A stretch of 64,000 nt of DNA from contig MNCI01017535.1 in assembly GCA_015680685.1 (NCBI GenBank), forward strand, positions 572,832-636,831, read 5' to 3'. The position numbers and the translations under genes were made by a program. The notes under the pieces were generated by a model, which searched no databases, was not told where the DNA came from, and saw only the letters and a list, made by a program, of their open reading frames with translations. Positions 39,900-52,600 of the stretch are shown one piece after another (position 1 is the stretch's first letter; each line of letters begins with the position of its first letter). Origin of the DNA: Gnetum montanum (Eukaryota; Streptophyta; Gnetopsida; Gnetales; Gnetaceae).

Positions 39900-41270
39900 T
39901 TAACTAGCTATTTCTTGTCTAGGCTCTTAGGTTGTAGATCATCATGGTCCTAGAAGGAAAAGTTTTGTAAATGATGTAAGGTCCTTTCCACAATGTCTAG
40001 AACTTAGTTCATTGAGGTACATGTATGGGATTCTAGTAGAGAACCTTTTCTCCCTGTTGAAATTTGACTTTTCTAATTTTAAGGTCATGGAACTTTTTGT
40101 TGTAGGCCTTGTGCAACTTGTTAGATGATAAGGCCATGAATCGGTTTTCATCTAGCAAGTTGAGATTCATTGGTCTTTCTTTTTATGCTAGACTCAAGTC
40201 AAGGTCAAGGTTATAGGTTGTTGAAGGTGTACAAAGCTTGGACTGAATAGAAAGTGTTGGTAATTTTCTATAGACAAGCTCATAGGGAGAGTAGCCTATT
40301 GGAAGTTTCCATGTTGAGCAGTAGGCCCAAAGGGAATCATTGAGTTTCGTGCTCCAGTCTTTCCTATATTTGCTAATAGTTCTTGTTAGAATCCTTGTGA
40401 TTTCCCTATTGGTAACCTTAGCTTAATCATTGGCTTGGAGATGGTAGGGTGTTGTGAGTTTATCTTCAACCCCTAAGTATTGCATGAGCTCTCAAAAAGT
40501 AGTGCATGTAAAGTGAGTTCCATTATCAGAAATTAGTGCATGTGGCATACCAAACCTGTTTACCACATTTTTGTTGTACAAACTGAATAGCAGTAGAAGA
40601 TGTATAGTTAGTGACGGCTACTACTTCTACCCATTTTGTACAATAGTCAACAGCAACTATGGTGTATGCCTTTCTATTTGAGATGGGTGTGATGGGACCC
40701 ATGAAGTCAATGTCCTAGATGTTGAAGGCTTCCAGTGGTTGAATCCATTATTAAGGTTCCTTCATTTGAGTAATCATTCCACCATCTTGTTGGTAGCATT
40801 CACAAGAGCAGAAATATTGGTGATCATCCCTAAAAATTATCGGCCAATAGTACCCTGCCATCAAGATTTTAATGGACATGCATCTCCCAGCATAGTGGCT
40901 TTTTCAAGGACCTTCTTGAGCATCTTAGAGAATGCATAGTTGATCAGCATCAGAGACACACCATTGAACCAAGCCATTGGTGCACACCTTGTAAAGGTGT
41001 CCATTGATCTCCATGAAGCATGTTACCTAGTGAAGAGATTGTTGTTTCTTCCAAAAGTCCAACCCTTCTGGCATCTCTTGGGTGAGAAGATAGGTGAGAA
41101 TGCCATCATACCATTTAGGCTCATTGAGCAATTGTTCAGTTATAGATCTAGCAAAGAGGAGTTCATTGACAAACATATTAGATAGTTGGTTTTTTTCCTC
41201 TTTGTTGTTCCATCGTAACTGAGACAAGTGATCAATGACCAAATTCTTAGTATTCTTTTGATATACCATT
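39900..41270 (-). pseudogene. Element E integrase
   Basis: The minus frame at 41269-41027 holds the RNase H-integrase connection (FVNELLFARSITEQLLNEPK). Next come a zinc-finger remnant (HYAGRCMSIKILMAGYYWP, then CSCECYQQ; the HHCC pattern is partly kept), the catalytic core DFMGPITPISNRKAYTIVAV with VDYCTKWVEVVAV (about 40700-40630), MPHALISDNGTHF (about 40555-40517, second D kept), and a block where the GQAE glutamate is lost (ANDLAKVTNREI). The C-terminal part runs to about 39900. Stops throughout. Confidence 0.85.
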
Positions 41271-41279
41271 GTAAGATCA

Positions 41280-41572
41280 AATTCCTATAAGATTACCAAC
41301 TACCATATGACATGGGGACTCACCGTCAACTTGTTCATCAAGAAGTAAATGATATTATGGTCTGTATGTAGAAACACTTTGTATCCAAGCACATATTTCC
41401 TGAACTTTTCTAGAGCAAACATCACTGCCATCAATTTTTTTCTATGGTGGTATAGTTTAGTTGTGCACCAACAATGCTTCATCTTGCACAATGGATGTAA
41501 TATGGAAATTTCTTATCATCCATCTACGTAAGCACAGCTCTCAAGGCATAATTTGATGCATTTGCCATAACA
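41280..41572 (-). pseudogene. Element E RNase H
   Basis: ANASNYALRAVL (about 41570, canonical DAS with D changed to N), then KKLMAVMFALEKFRKYVLGY (canonical KEL, E changed to K) and VFLHTDHNIIYFLM (about 41360, the D of TDH retained). Two of the three catalytic acids seen are lost, so it is inactive. Confidence 0.8.
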
Positions 41573-41639
41573 TGAAATGGTTTGGACCAATCGAGTTCTT
41601 ATAGGATTAAAGTTTCTACAAGTTTCTCTTTCAGTTGTT

Positions 41640-42790
41640 GGAATGCTTATTTACATTCCGTGGTCTAGACAAATGGAGCATCTTTCTTCATCAGCTCCAC
41701 CAACAATTTTGCAATCCTAGAGAAATTCTCTATGAATCATCGGTAGTAGCTAGTATGTCCAAGGAATGATTGAACATCTTTGATAGTTTCTGGTTGGCAA
41801 GTTATTCCTTGGATGACCCTTATTTTCTTAGGGTCTACCTCAATTCCTACTTGTGATATTCTATGCCTTAATACAATGCCTTCCTGGACCATCAGGTGAA
41901 TCTTTTGCCAATTGAACCTGAGGTTTGTCTCAACACATCATTTCAATACTTACTTAAGACAGTCCATGGCTTGCTCAAATGTAGCTCAATAGGTTGAGAA
42001 GTCATCCATAAAGACTTGCACATCATTACCAATTTACTATTGAAAAATGCTTAGAACTAGGTGTTGAAATGTAGCAGGGGCATTGCACAGACCCAATGGC
42101 ATCTTGCTATATGCAAAAGTCCCCCAGGGACTTGTCAATGTTGTTTTAGCCTGGTCCTTTAGCATGATCTAGATTTGGTTTTAGCCACTATAACCATCTA
42201 GGAAACTATAGTAGCAATGCCCAGATATTGTATTCAACACGTGATCAACAAATGACAATGAAAAATGATTCTTAAACATTGCCATATTCAGCAGCTAAAA
42301 ATTGATGTAGATCCACCACTTGCCATCTTTCTTTGGCACAATCATAAGTGGACTCACCCACTCACTATTTGAAATGGGATAAATGAACTCCACCTTGAGG
42401 AGGTGTTTGATTTTCTCTTTGATGATCTACTTCAGTTTGGGGTTCACTTGCCACTGTGGCTACTGCTTTGGCTTCATGGCCAGATTAGCGTAGATGCGAT
42501 GCTAACATATCCTAGGATCAATCCTTGTGAGTTCAAGATATGTCCAGGAAAAAGCTGCTAACCATTTTTCAACTACATTCAATAGCATTCTTTTTTTGCT
42601 CTAGAGCAAGATTTGCATTGATTATGACCAGCTTTCCATTTTTTAAGAACACATGTTGCATGCTAGTTGGTAGAGGTTTTAGTTCAAGGGGCTCTTGCTT
42701 AAAATTTTTAAGGAATTTCCAACTCTCCCTAGTAGGTATCATCATTTTCATCATGAAAGAGTTGGTGATGAACTTGCTCTAGTTCATCCA
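41640..42790 (-). pseudogene. Element E reverse transcriptase
   Basis: Homologous to 16800-17935 of A. Catalytic box V-Q-V-F-M-D-D-F at 42021-41998. N-terminal piece (about 42754-42569) with ELKPLPTSMQHVFLKNGKLV. Blocks equivalent to SEWVS...VPKK at about 42380-42330. Many stops. Confidence 0.8.
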
Positions 42791-43430
42791 AGTCTGTGAC
42801 ATATGTGCATGTTAGGCTCTCAGTTGGTTCCATGCAAACTATGCTACTTTCAGAATCAACGGTTAGTCATTGGGTGCCCTTCTGTTTTGTGGCTACTACA
42901 TATAGAAACTTTTGAATTTTTCCTTCTAGTGCACACTGCTTGCATGTAGATATGGATGCTCATTTCATTACCTAGAGTTTCTACACATAATTGGACCCTA
43001 TATCGCTGTACGCGATGCATGGTACTCACTTCTTCTCGATCTTTTTGAATACATTTTCTTTGGATATTTCTAGGAAAAGATCTCTAATACCCATTTTTGC
43101 ATCAATGGTGCTTAGCCATGCCCTTCCTATGATGATTGGGAAGTCCCCCTTTATAGTTCTCCACTTTGATCACTAAGAAATCAATAGGATAAGACCACAT
43201 ACAGATAGTGGTTACAATGTCTTCTACCAGGTTCTATGCAATATACATCTCATGAAAAATTAGATTGACACTGAAACTTGAGTTGAGAAGAGCTTTACAT
43301 GGTTCATTCCTAGTAATCTGCAAATAAATGAGAGGACTTCTAAGATCTACCAACTTCATAGGAAGGTTTCTAGCATGGATCCAATCAAATACAACATAAG
43401 TAAGCATCATAGTATGGATCTTGAACAATG
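42791..43430 (-). pseudogene. Element E protease and linker
   Basis: The frame 43428-43234 has PCKALLNSSFSVNLIFHEMY. The active-site aspartate is replaced (N-S-S in place of D-S-G), so it is inactive. The second block GRAWLSTID is at about 43130-43105. The linker has TVDSESSIVCMEPTESLT (about 42870-42815). Confidence 0.75.
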
Positions 43431-45915
43431 TTTGGTTTGAAAAGGATGCAAAGGTATTTGATATAGAGGAAGACGAAGAAATAGTATTGTCAATTGTAGG
43501 TGTATTTGAGGGCTTAGGTGGACTACGGGGTCAAAAGAAAGGTCTTTTCTTTGATCAAGTATCTAATCCACTCAATTGATGAACCAGTTGTAGATTAACG
43601 ACCCTAGTAGCATTACATTGTTGCAATTAAGCTAGTGGTTCACCCTGCATAGGTGGAGTAAGTGATAGTTGTGTAGCTAGAGGAGGAGGATATGTAGGAA
43701 TAAGAAGAGGATAAGGATAAGAGGTGGTATCCCTTCATGCATGTGAAGAATGAGTTTGATAATAATCAAAAGGATGGTAGTGAGATTGGAAAGTAGAAAC
43801 GTGATTGGAGTAGTCATGTGGAGACATGGGTTGTTGAACGTAGTACCTATATGGATCAAGTTTTCTATAAGGATATTATTGCCTTGGTGGTACCAGTGCC
43901 TATAACTATGGTTGCTGTCATTGTTGATATTGCTCATATGGTTGCAATGGAGTTCCACTTGGATAATACTATTGTTATTGGTGGAACTGCCTAGAATTGC
44001 CTTCAGGATAAGGAAATATTTTGGATGTTTGTCTTTGTGTTAGTCATAGATTCAAAGCATACACCCCAGACTCCTACAAGTTTGAAAATATGGGACAACA
44101 TTCCTTAGGATGTTCATACTAGTAGACATCACACCCACCATCATTATCTGATTCGCTATCTACAACTTCTTCTATTACAGTAATCTTGCCCTTACCTTTT
44201 TGATAGGCATTGTCAACTTCCTTGTGTGTCCTGCACTCACGATCACTACCTTATTTTTTGGACTCTTTAGTAATTTTTAGGATAGCTTGAAATCTGCTAT
44301 CCATGGAGTCCCATAACTGATCAACCTTGGTCATAATTTCAGATTAAAATTTTTGGAGGAGCAAGGTTTTCTTATTCACCGTCTCATCAAGTGCTAATTC
44401 TTCCTCACTATCACAAAATCAAACCTACCTCTTGCAAATGGAAGAATTGTGATTATACTCTTATACATTTTCTCATTTTCACAATTCACCTTCCTCTTTA
44501 GCTACCTATTCAATCAATCTTTGGATCTAATCAATGCTTGATTCTAATAGTCATTCTTAGGCATAGACAATAAGGGTTCTCATTTTAGATCAAAGCCCAT
44601 CTGCAATGTGGCAAAGTTGATCCAATTGAGAGTAACCATGGCCAACACATATATGCATTAAGGAATAGTATCATCTAATGGTGGCATCCAAGGGTTCATC
44701 CTTGGATTTGCCTTCTCAGGTTGGACAGTCTAGAGTATGTTTGATATTTGTCATTGAACAATTCAAGCATTGTACTCCATCATCTAATAAATTTCGGTTC
44801 TAAGGAACAATACCAATTTTTTGCTTCTTTAATGAGTGTCATTGGGAACCAGTTAAGTTTTTACCACTCATTTTCTATATTTTGCAAGGCACATGCATCT
44901 TGAAAAGCTTAGAGATGGTTATATGGATCTGAGTTATATCCCCCTTCAAACCTAGGGATATTGTTCATATCTAGCCTCTTGATCTGACTATCCTTCACAT
45001 GCCTTGTTGGAATTTGTACTACCTCTATAATTTTTAGCATACTTTGGGTAGCAAGAAAAGGCTTATCAAGGCCTTGATTTTTGTGCCTACAATGCTCTCT
45101 ACTACCCCCTTAATTCATGGCATTGTGTCTCTCTTGAATGTCCATGCCCTTGATCTTGCCTTGCTTGATGGTCCCTTTAATCATTCTGGTCCTGTCGATC
45201 ATTTTGGTCATGCATTTTGTGGTTGTGATTAAAACCAAAAGAAGAAGACTATGATGAAGGTGAAGAGGAAGGAGGACTAGCATCCTCATGATGCTTGCTA
45301 CCACTTCTTCAATGATCATGACCATGATCACGATCTTGTTTCTTATCTACATCCTTTCCTTGACTTGCCTCTCTAGATCCTTCTTTGTCATTGGATCCAT
45401 TCTTGCTAGAATTGGAATTATGAATTGTGGACTACAAGTTTTGGTTTTGACATCCTTCATTGAAGTCAAAGAGAGGAATTTCACTAAATGGAAAACCCCC
45501 AAAGAAGGATTTTTTTCCCACCATCTTTTTGGTACAATAGGAATGGGGAATCATTAAATCCTTTTCCCTTTGCCAATTCATAATGTTGTTCTAATTGACA
45601 ATCTCGTAGATGTTATGCCTCAATGGAACAATAATCCCTAACATCAATATCTTGCACAACATACTCAGCATGAAGTTCCCGGAGACCCTATTGTATAAGC
45701 ATTTGTTGAAGCATTGTAGGAATGGATTGATTTGGCGACAACACGATGTTGCCCTCCATGTCATGCCACCGTAGTTGTTCATCCTGGTGTAGGATGAAGG
45801 TGAAATTTGGTACATACTCATTAGGATGAGCATATACCACTCGGTATTGTTGAGGCACTAGCAGATGTACTCTATCAAACTTGGATGGAGAATCGTTCTT
45901 ATGAGAAGAAGACAT
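43431..45915 (-). pseudogene. Element E gag
   Basis: The start at 45915 (MSSSHKNDSPSKFDR) is supported by alignment with D and A. Conserved block NFTFILHQDEQLRWHDMEG (about 45810). The zinc-knuckle-like motif at 44133-44098 has one cysteine changed and a stop (CDVY*YEHPKEC). Poorly preserved between. Confidence 0.75.
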
Positions 45916-46055
45916 TTTATGTTAGAAAAATAAAAATGTAGTGTGCTTCTTAAAATTATTATAGTAATTTTAAGATGTGATATGAGTCTAAGATTCGTTC
46001 CAACAATTTGAATAATTTTCACTATGTCCTAGATAGCACATGAAACAACTAAAAG

Positions 46056-46075
46056 GTCCCTAGTAACAGTGCCAA
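46056..46075 (-). promoter_or_regulatory. Primer-binding site of element E
   Basis: The minus strand reads TTGGCACTGTTACTAGGGAC next to the 5' LTR; compare TTGGCACCGTTGTTGGGGAC in A. Confidence 0.75.
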
Positions 46076-46938
46076 TGATGAGCGACAAGGTACCTCTACA
46101 CCCAACCATTTGAATCACTAAGGCAGTTACATGTGATCTGGTTGAATTCTGTGGACCTATAGTTCTCTAGTGCACTAGCTCTTCTAGGAAGTGAAATGGG
46201 CATTGAGAATGTTTGTTGTCTTCCCAACTACACTTGTGAAGCTCAAGGATATAGTTTAAGTGTAATTGAGGTACATTATTTTTATCATTTTGTGTTTTGT
46301 AAGTTTAATTGCCTACAAAAATAATGAAGGTAGAGTAATTTAGGATCTAATTTATTTATTGCCTAGCTAGCCTAACACAAGTACCCATCCCACCTTCCTA
46401 GACACAGCCTAAACATGTATAGCACTACTGGGCTACCAAACATTAGGCATTTTTGGATTACCAAGTGCTACACGTATGCTCGAAGTAGTTGTGCTTATGT
46501 TAATTAAAAACTAGAAATTAATTACCTAATGTAAATGCATTAAGGTAAAGTGCATGAAAATAAAGTGCATTAATGAAAACATTAATCTATTCTTAGTACT
46601 ACAAGAATTATTAAAAAGGTTCATTTTTATTCCCATCACATTGTTATGCTTAGGTACATCACTATTCCAACAAAGATCCATACACACTCAAACTCCTACT
46701 ATGGGCACTCAGAAAATATTCTAACTTTGGGGAAAACAAACTACAAGAGCTTCACTACTCTATGCAAAAGACTAAAAAAAAACTATATCAAAATTGTGAG
46801 TCTAAGTGCTATATTTATAGGTCAGCATATACCCTGCAATATTGGATATTCAACATTGCATGTTGGGTTTTGACATCGAATACCTAATGTCGAGGCTTCG
46901 ATATCGGATATCGGAGCATGTAAAAACATGATTCATCA
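46076..46938 (-). repeat. Element E 5' LTR (863 bp)
   Basis: Plus-strand ends TGATGAGCGACAAGG and GATTCATCA. Minus-strand TATA (CCTATAAATATAG) near 46808-46820. GATATC/GATATTG-type words at 46840-46915. Confidence 0.9.
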
Positions 46939-47035
46939 ACCAACATATACCCTATAATATCGAATATTCGACATCACATCTTGGGGTACAATATTGGGTA
47001 TCTAATATTGGAGCATGTCAAAACATGATTCATCA
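46939..47035 (-). repeat. Element D 3' LTR, inner part after the nested insertion
   Basis: ACCAA (right target copy of E), then CATATACCCTATAATATCG onward to GATTCATCA. This matches 55954-56063 of D's other LTR and the corresponding part of E's LTR. The polypurine tract follows (plus strand TACCCTCATGATTGAATAAA). Confidence 0.85.
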
Positions 47036-48957
47036 TACCCTCATGATTGAATAAAAAATCATCCTCAAGTAAAGAAGAGGAGGAACAAGTTTCTTACAAA
47101 ATATTAGGAAGGTATGAGATTATTGATTGACATGCAAACTAACTCAGATGGAACAAAGAAACTCTAAGTGCCTGAGTGTACTGATTACAATATTTTACAA
47201 AATTGGATGTTCATGATAAGAGAAGTGAACACCTTGGACAAAAGTAACATCTAACTCCTCTTAGTAGTTGAAGAGCGAGGAAGAAGATCCAATGGTCATG
47301 AGAGATCCTCATTGCATGATGCTACTGCATCATCCTTGTTGAAGATAGTCCCACTTCTAGTCCATGCTTTCCATTGCAATCACAAGAAAATTATGGATTA
47401 GTATGCAATGTGTAACCTATATTTTTTAAGTACCTTGTCTCATCGATAGTTATACTCAACTAGGTTGTGATTATGGTGGAGTGATTCTTTTTTAGTAGTG
47501 TTAGCAAGAATATTGACAAATAGGGTAATATGGATAAGTAGTCCATGAATAAATTGGAAAATTCCAAATGCAATGAAATGTTGGAAGAGGATTTAAGAAG
47601 TCACAATAGTAGCAATAAAAAGATTTCACTGAAAAACACTATGAAGATTCACATAATTGGATGTCATTGATGAGGCACACAAAAGGATTTGATTGTCAGA
47701 ATGTCTAAGGATAAAGAACTTGACTAACCCAACCAAAAGATATGCAAGTGGGTCCTCCCCAAAGTAGGCACAAGCCTTTTATTATCCTTGCATAACTTCA
47801 AACCAAGAATTTTGTGGACCCCATGGATGATTAATGGTTATGGAAGGTTAAGTATAAAAAATTGGAAGAAAATACCTAAGAATTTTGACACATCAAACTA
47901 AGACATCAAACAAGCACAAGAAACCAACAATGAGGTGAGACATAGAAAGCATAGATGGATAAGAGAGGGTGGAATGGAGTTCCTGATTAAGGTCATATGA
48001 AGTCCCTTGTGAAATTTGTGGTTAAATGACCTAATAAAATCCATCCTTAGTCCAAACCAAAAGTAACCATGTTCAATGGCATTGCATCACCATTCTAAGA
48101 CCAGTCCACCTAGATGAGACACAAGAGTGCTCCCATAGAACAACCACCATTCCTTATTAGAGAAGGAAAGAGAACTAGAAAGTGAGGAAGGGATTTAGTT
48201 AGAGGGAACCTTTAGGCATGGGTAATATGTCTTTCCAGTCCCATAAATAGTGCTAGTAGCCCATTTATTTTTTCTAAGGGATGTGCTTTAAATTTCCATT
48301 GCTTTTTTTATTATGAGAATGACACAATGCAAAGACTTATTCAACTTCTTGTTATTGGTCAACATGGAATAGTACAAAATCCATGAAAACACACGTGCAC
48401 CCAAGCAAGAAGAAAGGCACAAAGAATAGCAAATCCCCTTTCAGTCACACCTTGTTTAGACCTTTGAATCCTTCTCAATTCTAGAAACTACCAAGGTCAC
48501 AAGTTTGTTAAAGTTTTATTAATGAAAAAGGAATTTACACATTTCCATAACAAGGAAAACCATAGAGTTTATGGATGGGTGGATGTTGTGGACTCACTGG
48601 TTATTGCATGAAAAAGAAGCCATGTCCTAATCATTAATAATAAAATTCGAAGCTAGAATGTAGATGCCAATAATTAAATAACCAGATAGCACATGCCCAC
48701 ATCAAGCAACAAAATACCACCGTACTTGGCACTTATTACCAAAAAGTTGGAAAATCACATCAAAATAAAAGGAAGTGTAAAATATTCAAGAAATAGCAAA
48801 TGTATTAATGATGATGTAAAAAAATTAGAAAATATTAATAACATGAAAACAAAAAAGGTGTAAAATAAAGAATTTGAAAAACAAAGAGTTGTAAAAGTAA
48901 CAAGGTGTAAAAAAATATATGAAAAATTTAGGAGTTACTTATATGGTTAACATGGAT
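47036..48957 (-). other. Element D polypurine tract and 3' non-coding region
   Basis: Contains the polypurine tract (47036-47050), the first conserved box (47745-47776), the second (48203-48240) and the T-tract repeats in element sense (48770-48940). No protein recognised. Confidence 0.6.
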
Positions 48958-48985
48958 GGCCATCTCCCCCATGACTAAGTTGAAA
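48958..48985 (-). promoter_or_regulatory. Internal polypurine-tract-like sequence, element D
   Basis: The plus strand reads CATCTCCCCCATGACTAAGT. It shares with D's own polypurine tract (CATACCCTCATGATTGAA) the ATGA variant that replaces ACAA. Confidence 0.5.
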
Positions 48986-50300
48986 GGAGGAGGCTTGAAA
49001 GATTGAGTGTGGTTATCCATTCGATGAGGCATTTGTTGTATTAGCTAGCTTATGCTTGTGGAAGGATTTTACTTGTTATATGTTTACTAGTTGTTTCTTG
49101 TCTAGGCATTCAAGTTTGTAGATCATCATGGCCCCAAAAGGAAACGTTTTGTAAATTATATAAGGTCCTTCCCATAATGTCTAGAAATTGGTTCATTGAG
49201 ATATGTGTGTGGGGGCCAAGTAGAGAACCTTATCTCCTAGTTGAAGTTTGACTTACCTGATTCTAAGGTCATGGCACTTTTTGTTGAATATCTTGTGCAA
49301 CTCATTAGATGATAGAACCACTAATCAATTTTCATCTAGCAAGTTGAGACTCATTAATATTTCTTTTTATGCTAGACTTAAGTCAAGGTTAAGGTCATAG
49401 GCTGTTGAAAGTGTATAGACCCAAAAGGCATCATTGAGTTTTGTGCTCCAATATTTCCTATATTTGCTAACATTTAATGTTAAAATCTTGGTGATTTTCC
49501 TATTTGTAACATTAGCTTGACCATTGGCTTGGGGGTGGTAGGGTGTTATGAGTTTATGTTCAACCCCCAAGCATTGCATAAGCTTCCAAAAAGTAATGCC
49601 TATAAAGTGAATTCCACTATTAGAATTTAATGCACATGGCACACAAAACCTATTTACAACAATTTATTGTACAAAACAAGCAACAATAGAAGATGTAAAA
49701 TTGGTGATAGCTGCTACTTTTGCCCATTTTGTACAATAGTCAAAAATTACTATGATGTATGCCTTTCCATTTAACATGGGTGTGATAGGACCCATGAAGT
49801 CAATACCCTAGATGTCAAATGGTTCCAATGGTTAAATCCATTGTTGAGGTCTTTCCATTTGAGCAGTCATTCCACCATCTCATTGGCATCATTCACAAGA
49901 GTAAACATATTGATGAGCATCTCTAAAGATTGTTGGCCAATAGTACCCTATCATTAGGATTTTAATGGCTATTTGTCTCCTAGTATAGTGACCCCCATAA
50001 GGACCCTCATGAGCATCCTAGAGAATGCGTAGCTGATTAGTATCAGAGACACACCAATGAACCAGGCCATCAGCACACACATTGTAGAGATTTTCATTGA
50101 TCTCTATAAAGTGTTTTACCTAATGAGAAAACTGTTGTTTCTTCCAGTGGTCCAACCATTGTGGCATCTTTTGAGTGAGAAGATAGATGAGAATGTCATC
50201 ATACCATTAAGGTTTATTGGGAAATTGTTTAGTTATAGCCCCAACAAAGAGGATTTTATTAGGAAATAGATCAGATAATGAACTTTCTTCCTCTTTGTTA
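48986..50300 (-). pseudogene. Element D integrase
   Basis: The zinc-finger part is better kept than in E: DAHEGPYGGHYTRR (about 50015) and IKILMIGYYWP. Core: GIDFMGPITP (about 49808) and MPCALNSNSGIHFIG (about 49640; D of SDNG changed to N). YHPQANGQANVTNRKI has the catalytic E of GQAE changed to N. A small deletion relative to E lies near 49415, where the STWKLPIGYSPYELVY-type stretch is missing. Inactive. Confidence 0.8.
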
Positions 50301-50680
50301 TCCCATCATAACCAAGACAAGAGAGTAGTGGTTACATTCTCAATTCCCTTTTCATCTACCATCATAAAATCAAATTGTTGTAAGATCACCAGCCACCATA
50401 TGACACAAGGACTCACCAATAGCTTATTCATCAAGAAGTGGATGGAACTATGATTTGTATGCACAAATACTTTGTATCCAAGCACATAGTGCCTGAAATT
50501 CTCTAGAGCAAACATCATAGGCATCAATTCTTTTTCTGTGGTGGTGTAGTTTAGTTGTGAACCCACAATGCTTTGACTTGCACAATGAATATAATATGGA
50601 TGTTTCTTGTCATCCATATACATAAGCATAGCTCCTAAGGCATAATTTGATGCATCTGTCATAACATGAAATGGTTTAGA
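50301..50680 (-). pseudogene. Element D RNase H
   Basis: An open frame of 118 residues (50662-50306): MTDASNYALGAMLMYMDD (D kept), TTTEKELMPMMFALENFRHY (E kept) and VFVHTNHSSIHFLMNKL (TDH aspartate changed to N). The longest undamaged piece of D. Confidence 0.85.
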
Positions 50681-50719
50681 CCAGTTGGGTGCTTATAGAA
50701 TTGGAGTTTCTACAAGTTT

Positions 50720-51850
50720 TTCCTTTAGTTGCTGGAATGCTTTTTCACATTCCATGGTCTAGATAAATGATGCATCTTTCTTTGTCAGCTCAACCAATAG
50801 TTTTGTAATCTTATAGAAATTTTCTATGAATTGTCAGTAGTAGCCCGTATGTCCAAGGAATGATCAAACATCTTTAATAGTTTCTAGTTGGCAGGTAATT
50901 CCTTGGATTATCCTTATTTTTTACGATCTACCTCAATTTATACTTATGATATTCTATGCCCCAATATAGTGCCTTCATGGACCATCAAATAACTATTTTT
51001 CCAATTGAGTTGAAGGTTTGTTTCAATACATTTCTTTAGAACTTGCTCAAGGTAGTCCAAGGCTTACTTAAATGTAGCTCCATAGGTAGAGAAGTCATCC
51101 ATGAAGACTTCCACACCACTATCGATTTGCTATTGAAAAATGCTCAAGACCAGGGGTTGGACTGTAGTAGGGACATTGAACAAACCAAATGGCATTTTGC
51201 GATATGCAAAAGTTCCCCAAGGACTTGTAAATGTTGTCTTGGCCTAGTCTTCTAGTGCGATCTAGATTTGGTTATAGCCACTATAACCATTCAGAAAACT
51301 ATAATAAAAATGACCAAATATTGTGTCTAAATCTTAATCAATGAATGACAATGGAAAATGGTCCTTGAATGTTGCCATATTTAGTAATTGAAAATCGATG
51401 CATACTCACCACTTGCCTCCTTTCTTTGGCACAATCATGAGTGGACTAAGCCACTCGCTATCTGTAATGGAATAGATAAACCCCACCTTGAGGATTTGTT
51501 TGATTTCCTTCTTAATGATCTACTTCAATTTTGGATTCAATCACCTCTGTGGTTCTCTTTGGCTTGATGGTCAAGTCAGTGTAGATATGATGCTAGCATA
51601 TCAAGGATCAATCCCTGTGAGTTCAGGATATGATCAAGTAAAGGCTATTGACCATTTTTCAACCACTTTTTATAGCATTAGTTATTGTTCTAAAGCAAGA
51701 TTTGCATTCATTATGATTAGATTCCCATTTTTTAAGAACATATATTCCATGCCAACTAGTAGAGTTTTGAATTCAAGGGGTTCTTGCTAAAATTTTTTAG
51801 GAATTTCCAACTCTTCCCACTAGGTATCATCATCTATATTATGAGAGAAT
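50720..51850 (-). pseudogene. Element D reverse transcriptase
   Basis: Catalytic box V-E-V-F-M-D-D-F at 51114-51091. Neighbouring blocks are equivalent to FTSPWGTFAY (about 51225), MIVPKKGGKW (about 51435) and ELTGIDP (about 51620). Stops in every frame. Confidence 0.8.
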
Positions 51851-52600
51851 TTTTATGAGCTTGCTCTAGTCATTCATGCCTACAACATATGCACATGTTA
51901 GGCTCTCAATAGGTTCCATTAAAAATGTGCTGCTCTCAGGATCAGCAGTCAACCATAGAGTGCCCTCTTGTTTTATGGTTTTTGCCTTGAATTTCTACTT
52001 CTAGTGCATACTACTTGCATGTAGAGATGGATACTCATTTAACTAACTAGAGTTTCTACACACAATTACACCCTATATCATTGTATGCGATGCATGAAAC
52101 TCACTTCTTCTTGATCTTCCCAAATAACTTTGCTTTAGATATTTCCAAGGAAAGATCTCTGATGCACATTCTTTCATCAATGGTGCTCAGCCATGCCCTT
52201 TCCATGATGATTGGGAAGTCCCCTTTATAGTTCTTCACCTTGATTACTAAGAAATCAACAAGATAAGACCATCCATAGATAGTAGTCATAATGTCTTCCA
52301 CTAGTCCTAATGAGACAATGATGGACTAGTCTACCAAATCTAATATGATATTGCTCTTCTTAAGAAAAGGTATGTTCCATGTAGTATACATCTCATGAGA
52401 AATCAAGTTGACACTGAAACCTCAATAAAGAAGAGATTTGCATGGTTCATTCTTAGCAATTTGAAAATAAATAAGAGAACTTCCAAGATCAGCTAATCTC
52501 CTGGGAAGGTTTCCAGCCTAAATCCAATTAGATATGGCATGAGTTAGCATAATAATATGGACTCGAGGTGGAATTTGGTTTGAAGGGAACTCAAAGAAAT
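51851..52600 (-). pseudogene. Element D protease and linker
   Basis: The frame 52301-52101 begins MEDIMTTIYGWSYLVDFLVI, as in A, and has FPIIMERAWLSTID (G of GRAWL changed to E). The active-site region near 52440-52400 is decayed. The linker words EPIESLTC lie at about 51925-51900. Confidence 0.7.

Larger units (their letters stand above)
36945..46938 (-). mobile_element. Element E: full-length Ty3/gypsy retrotransposon nested in D
   Basis: 9994 bases with LTRs 36945-37838 and 46076-46938, primer-binding site, gag, protease, RT, RNase H, integrase and 3' non-coding region on the minus strand. It belongs to the same subfamily as its host D. Flanking 5-mers are GTCAG (36940-36944) and ACCAA (46939-46943); they differ at three positions, all transitions. 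D's LTR resumes precisely after the right one. Every ORF is broken by stops, so E is an old, inactive insertion, though younger than D. Confidence 0.9.
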
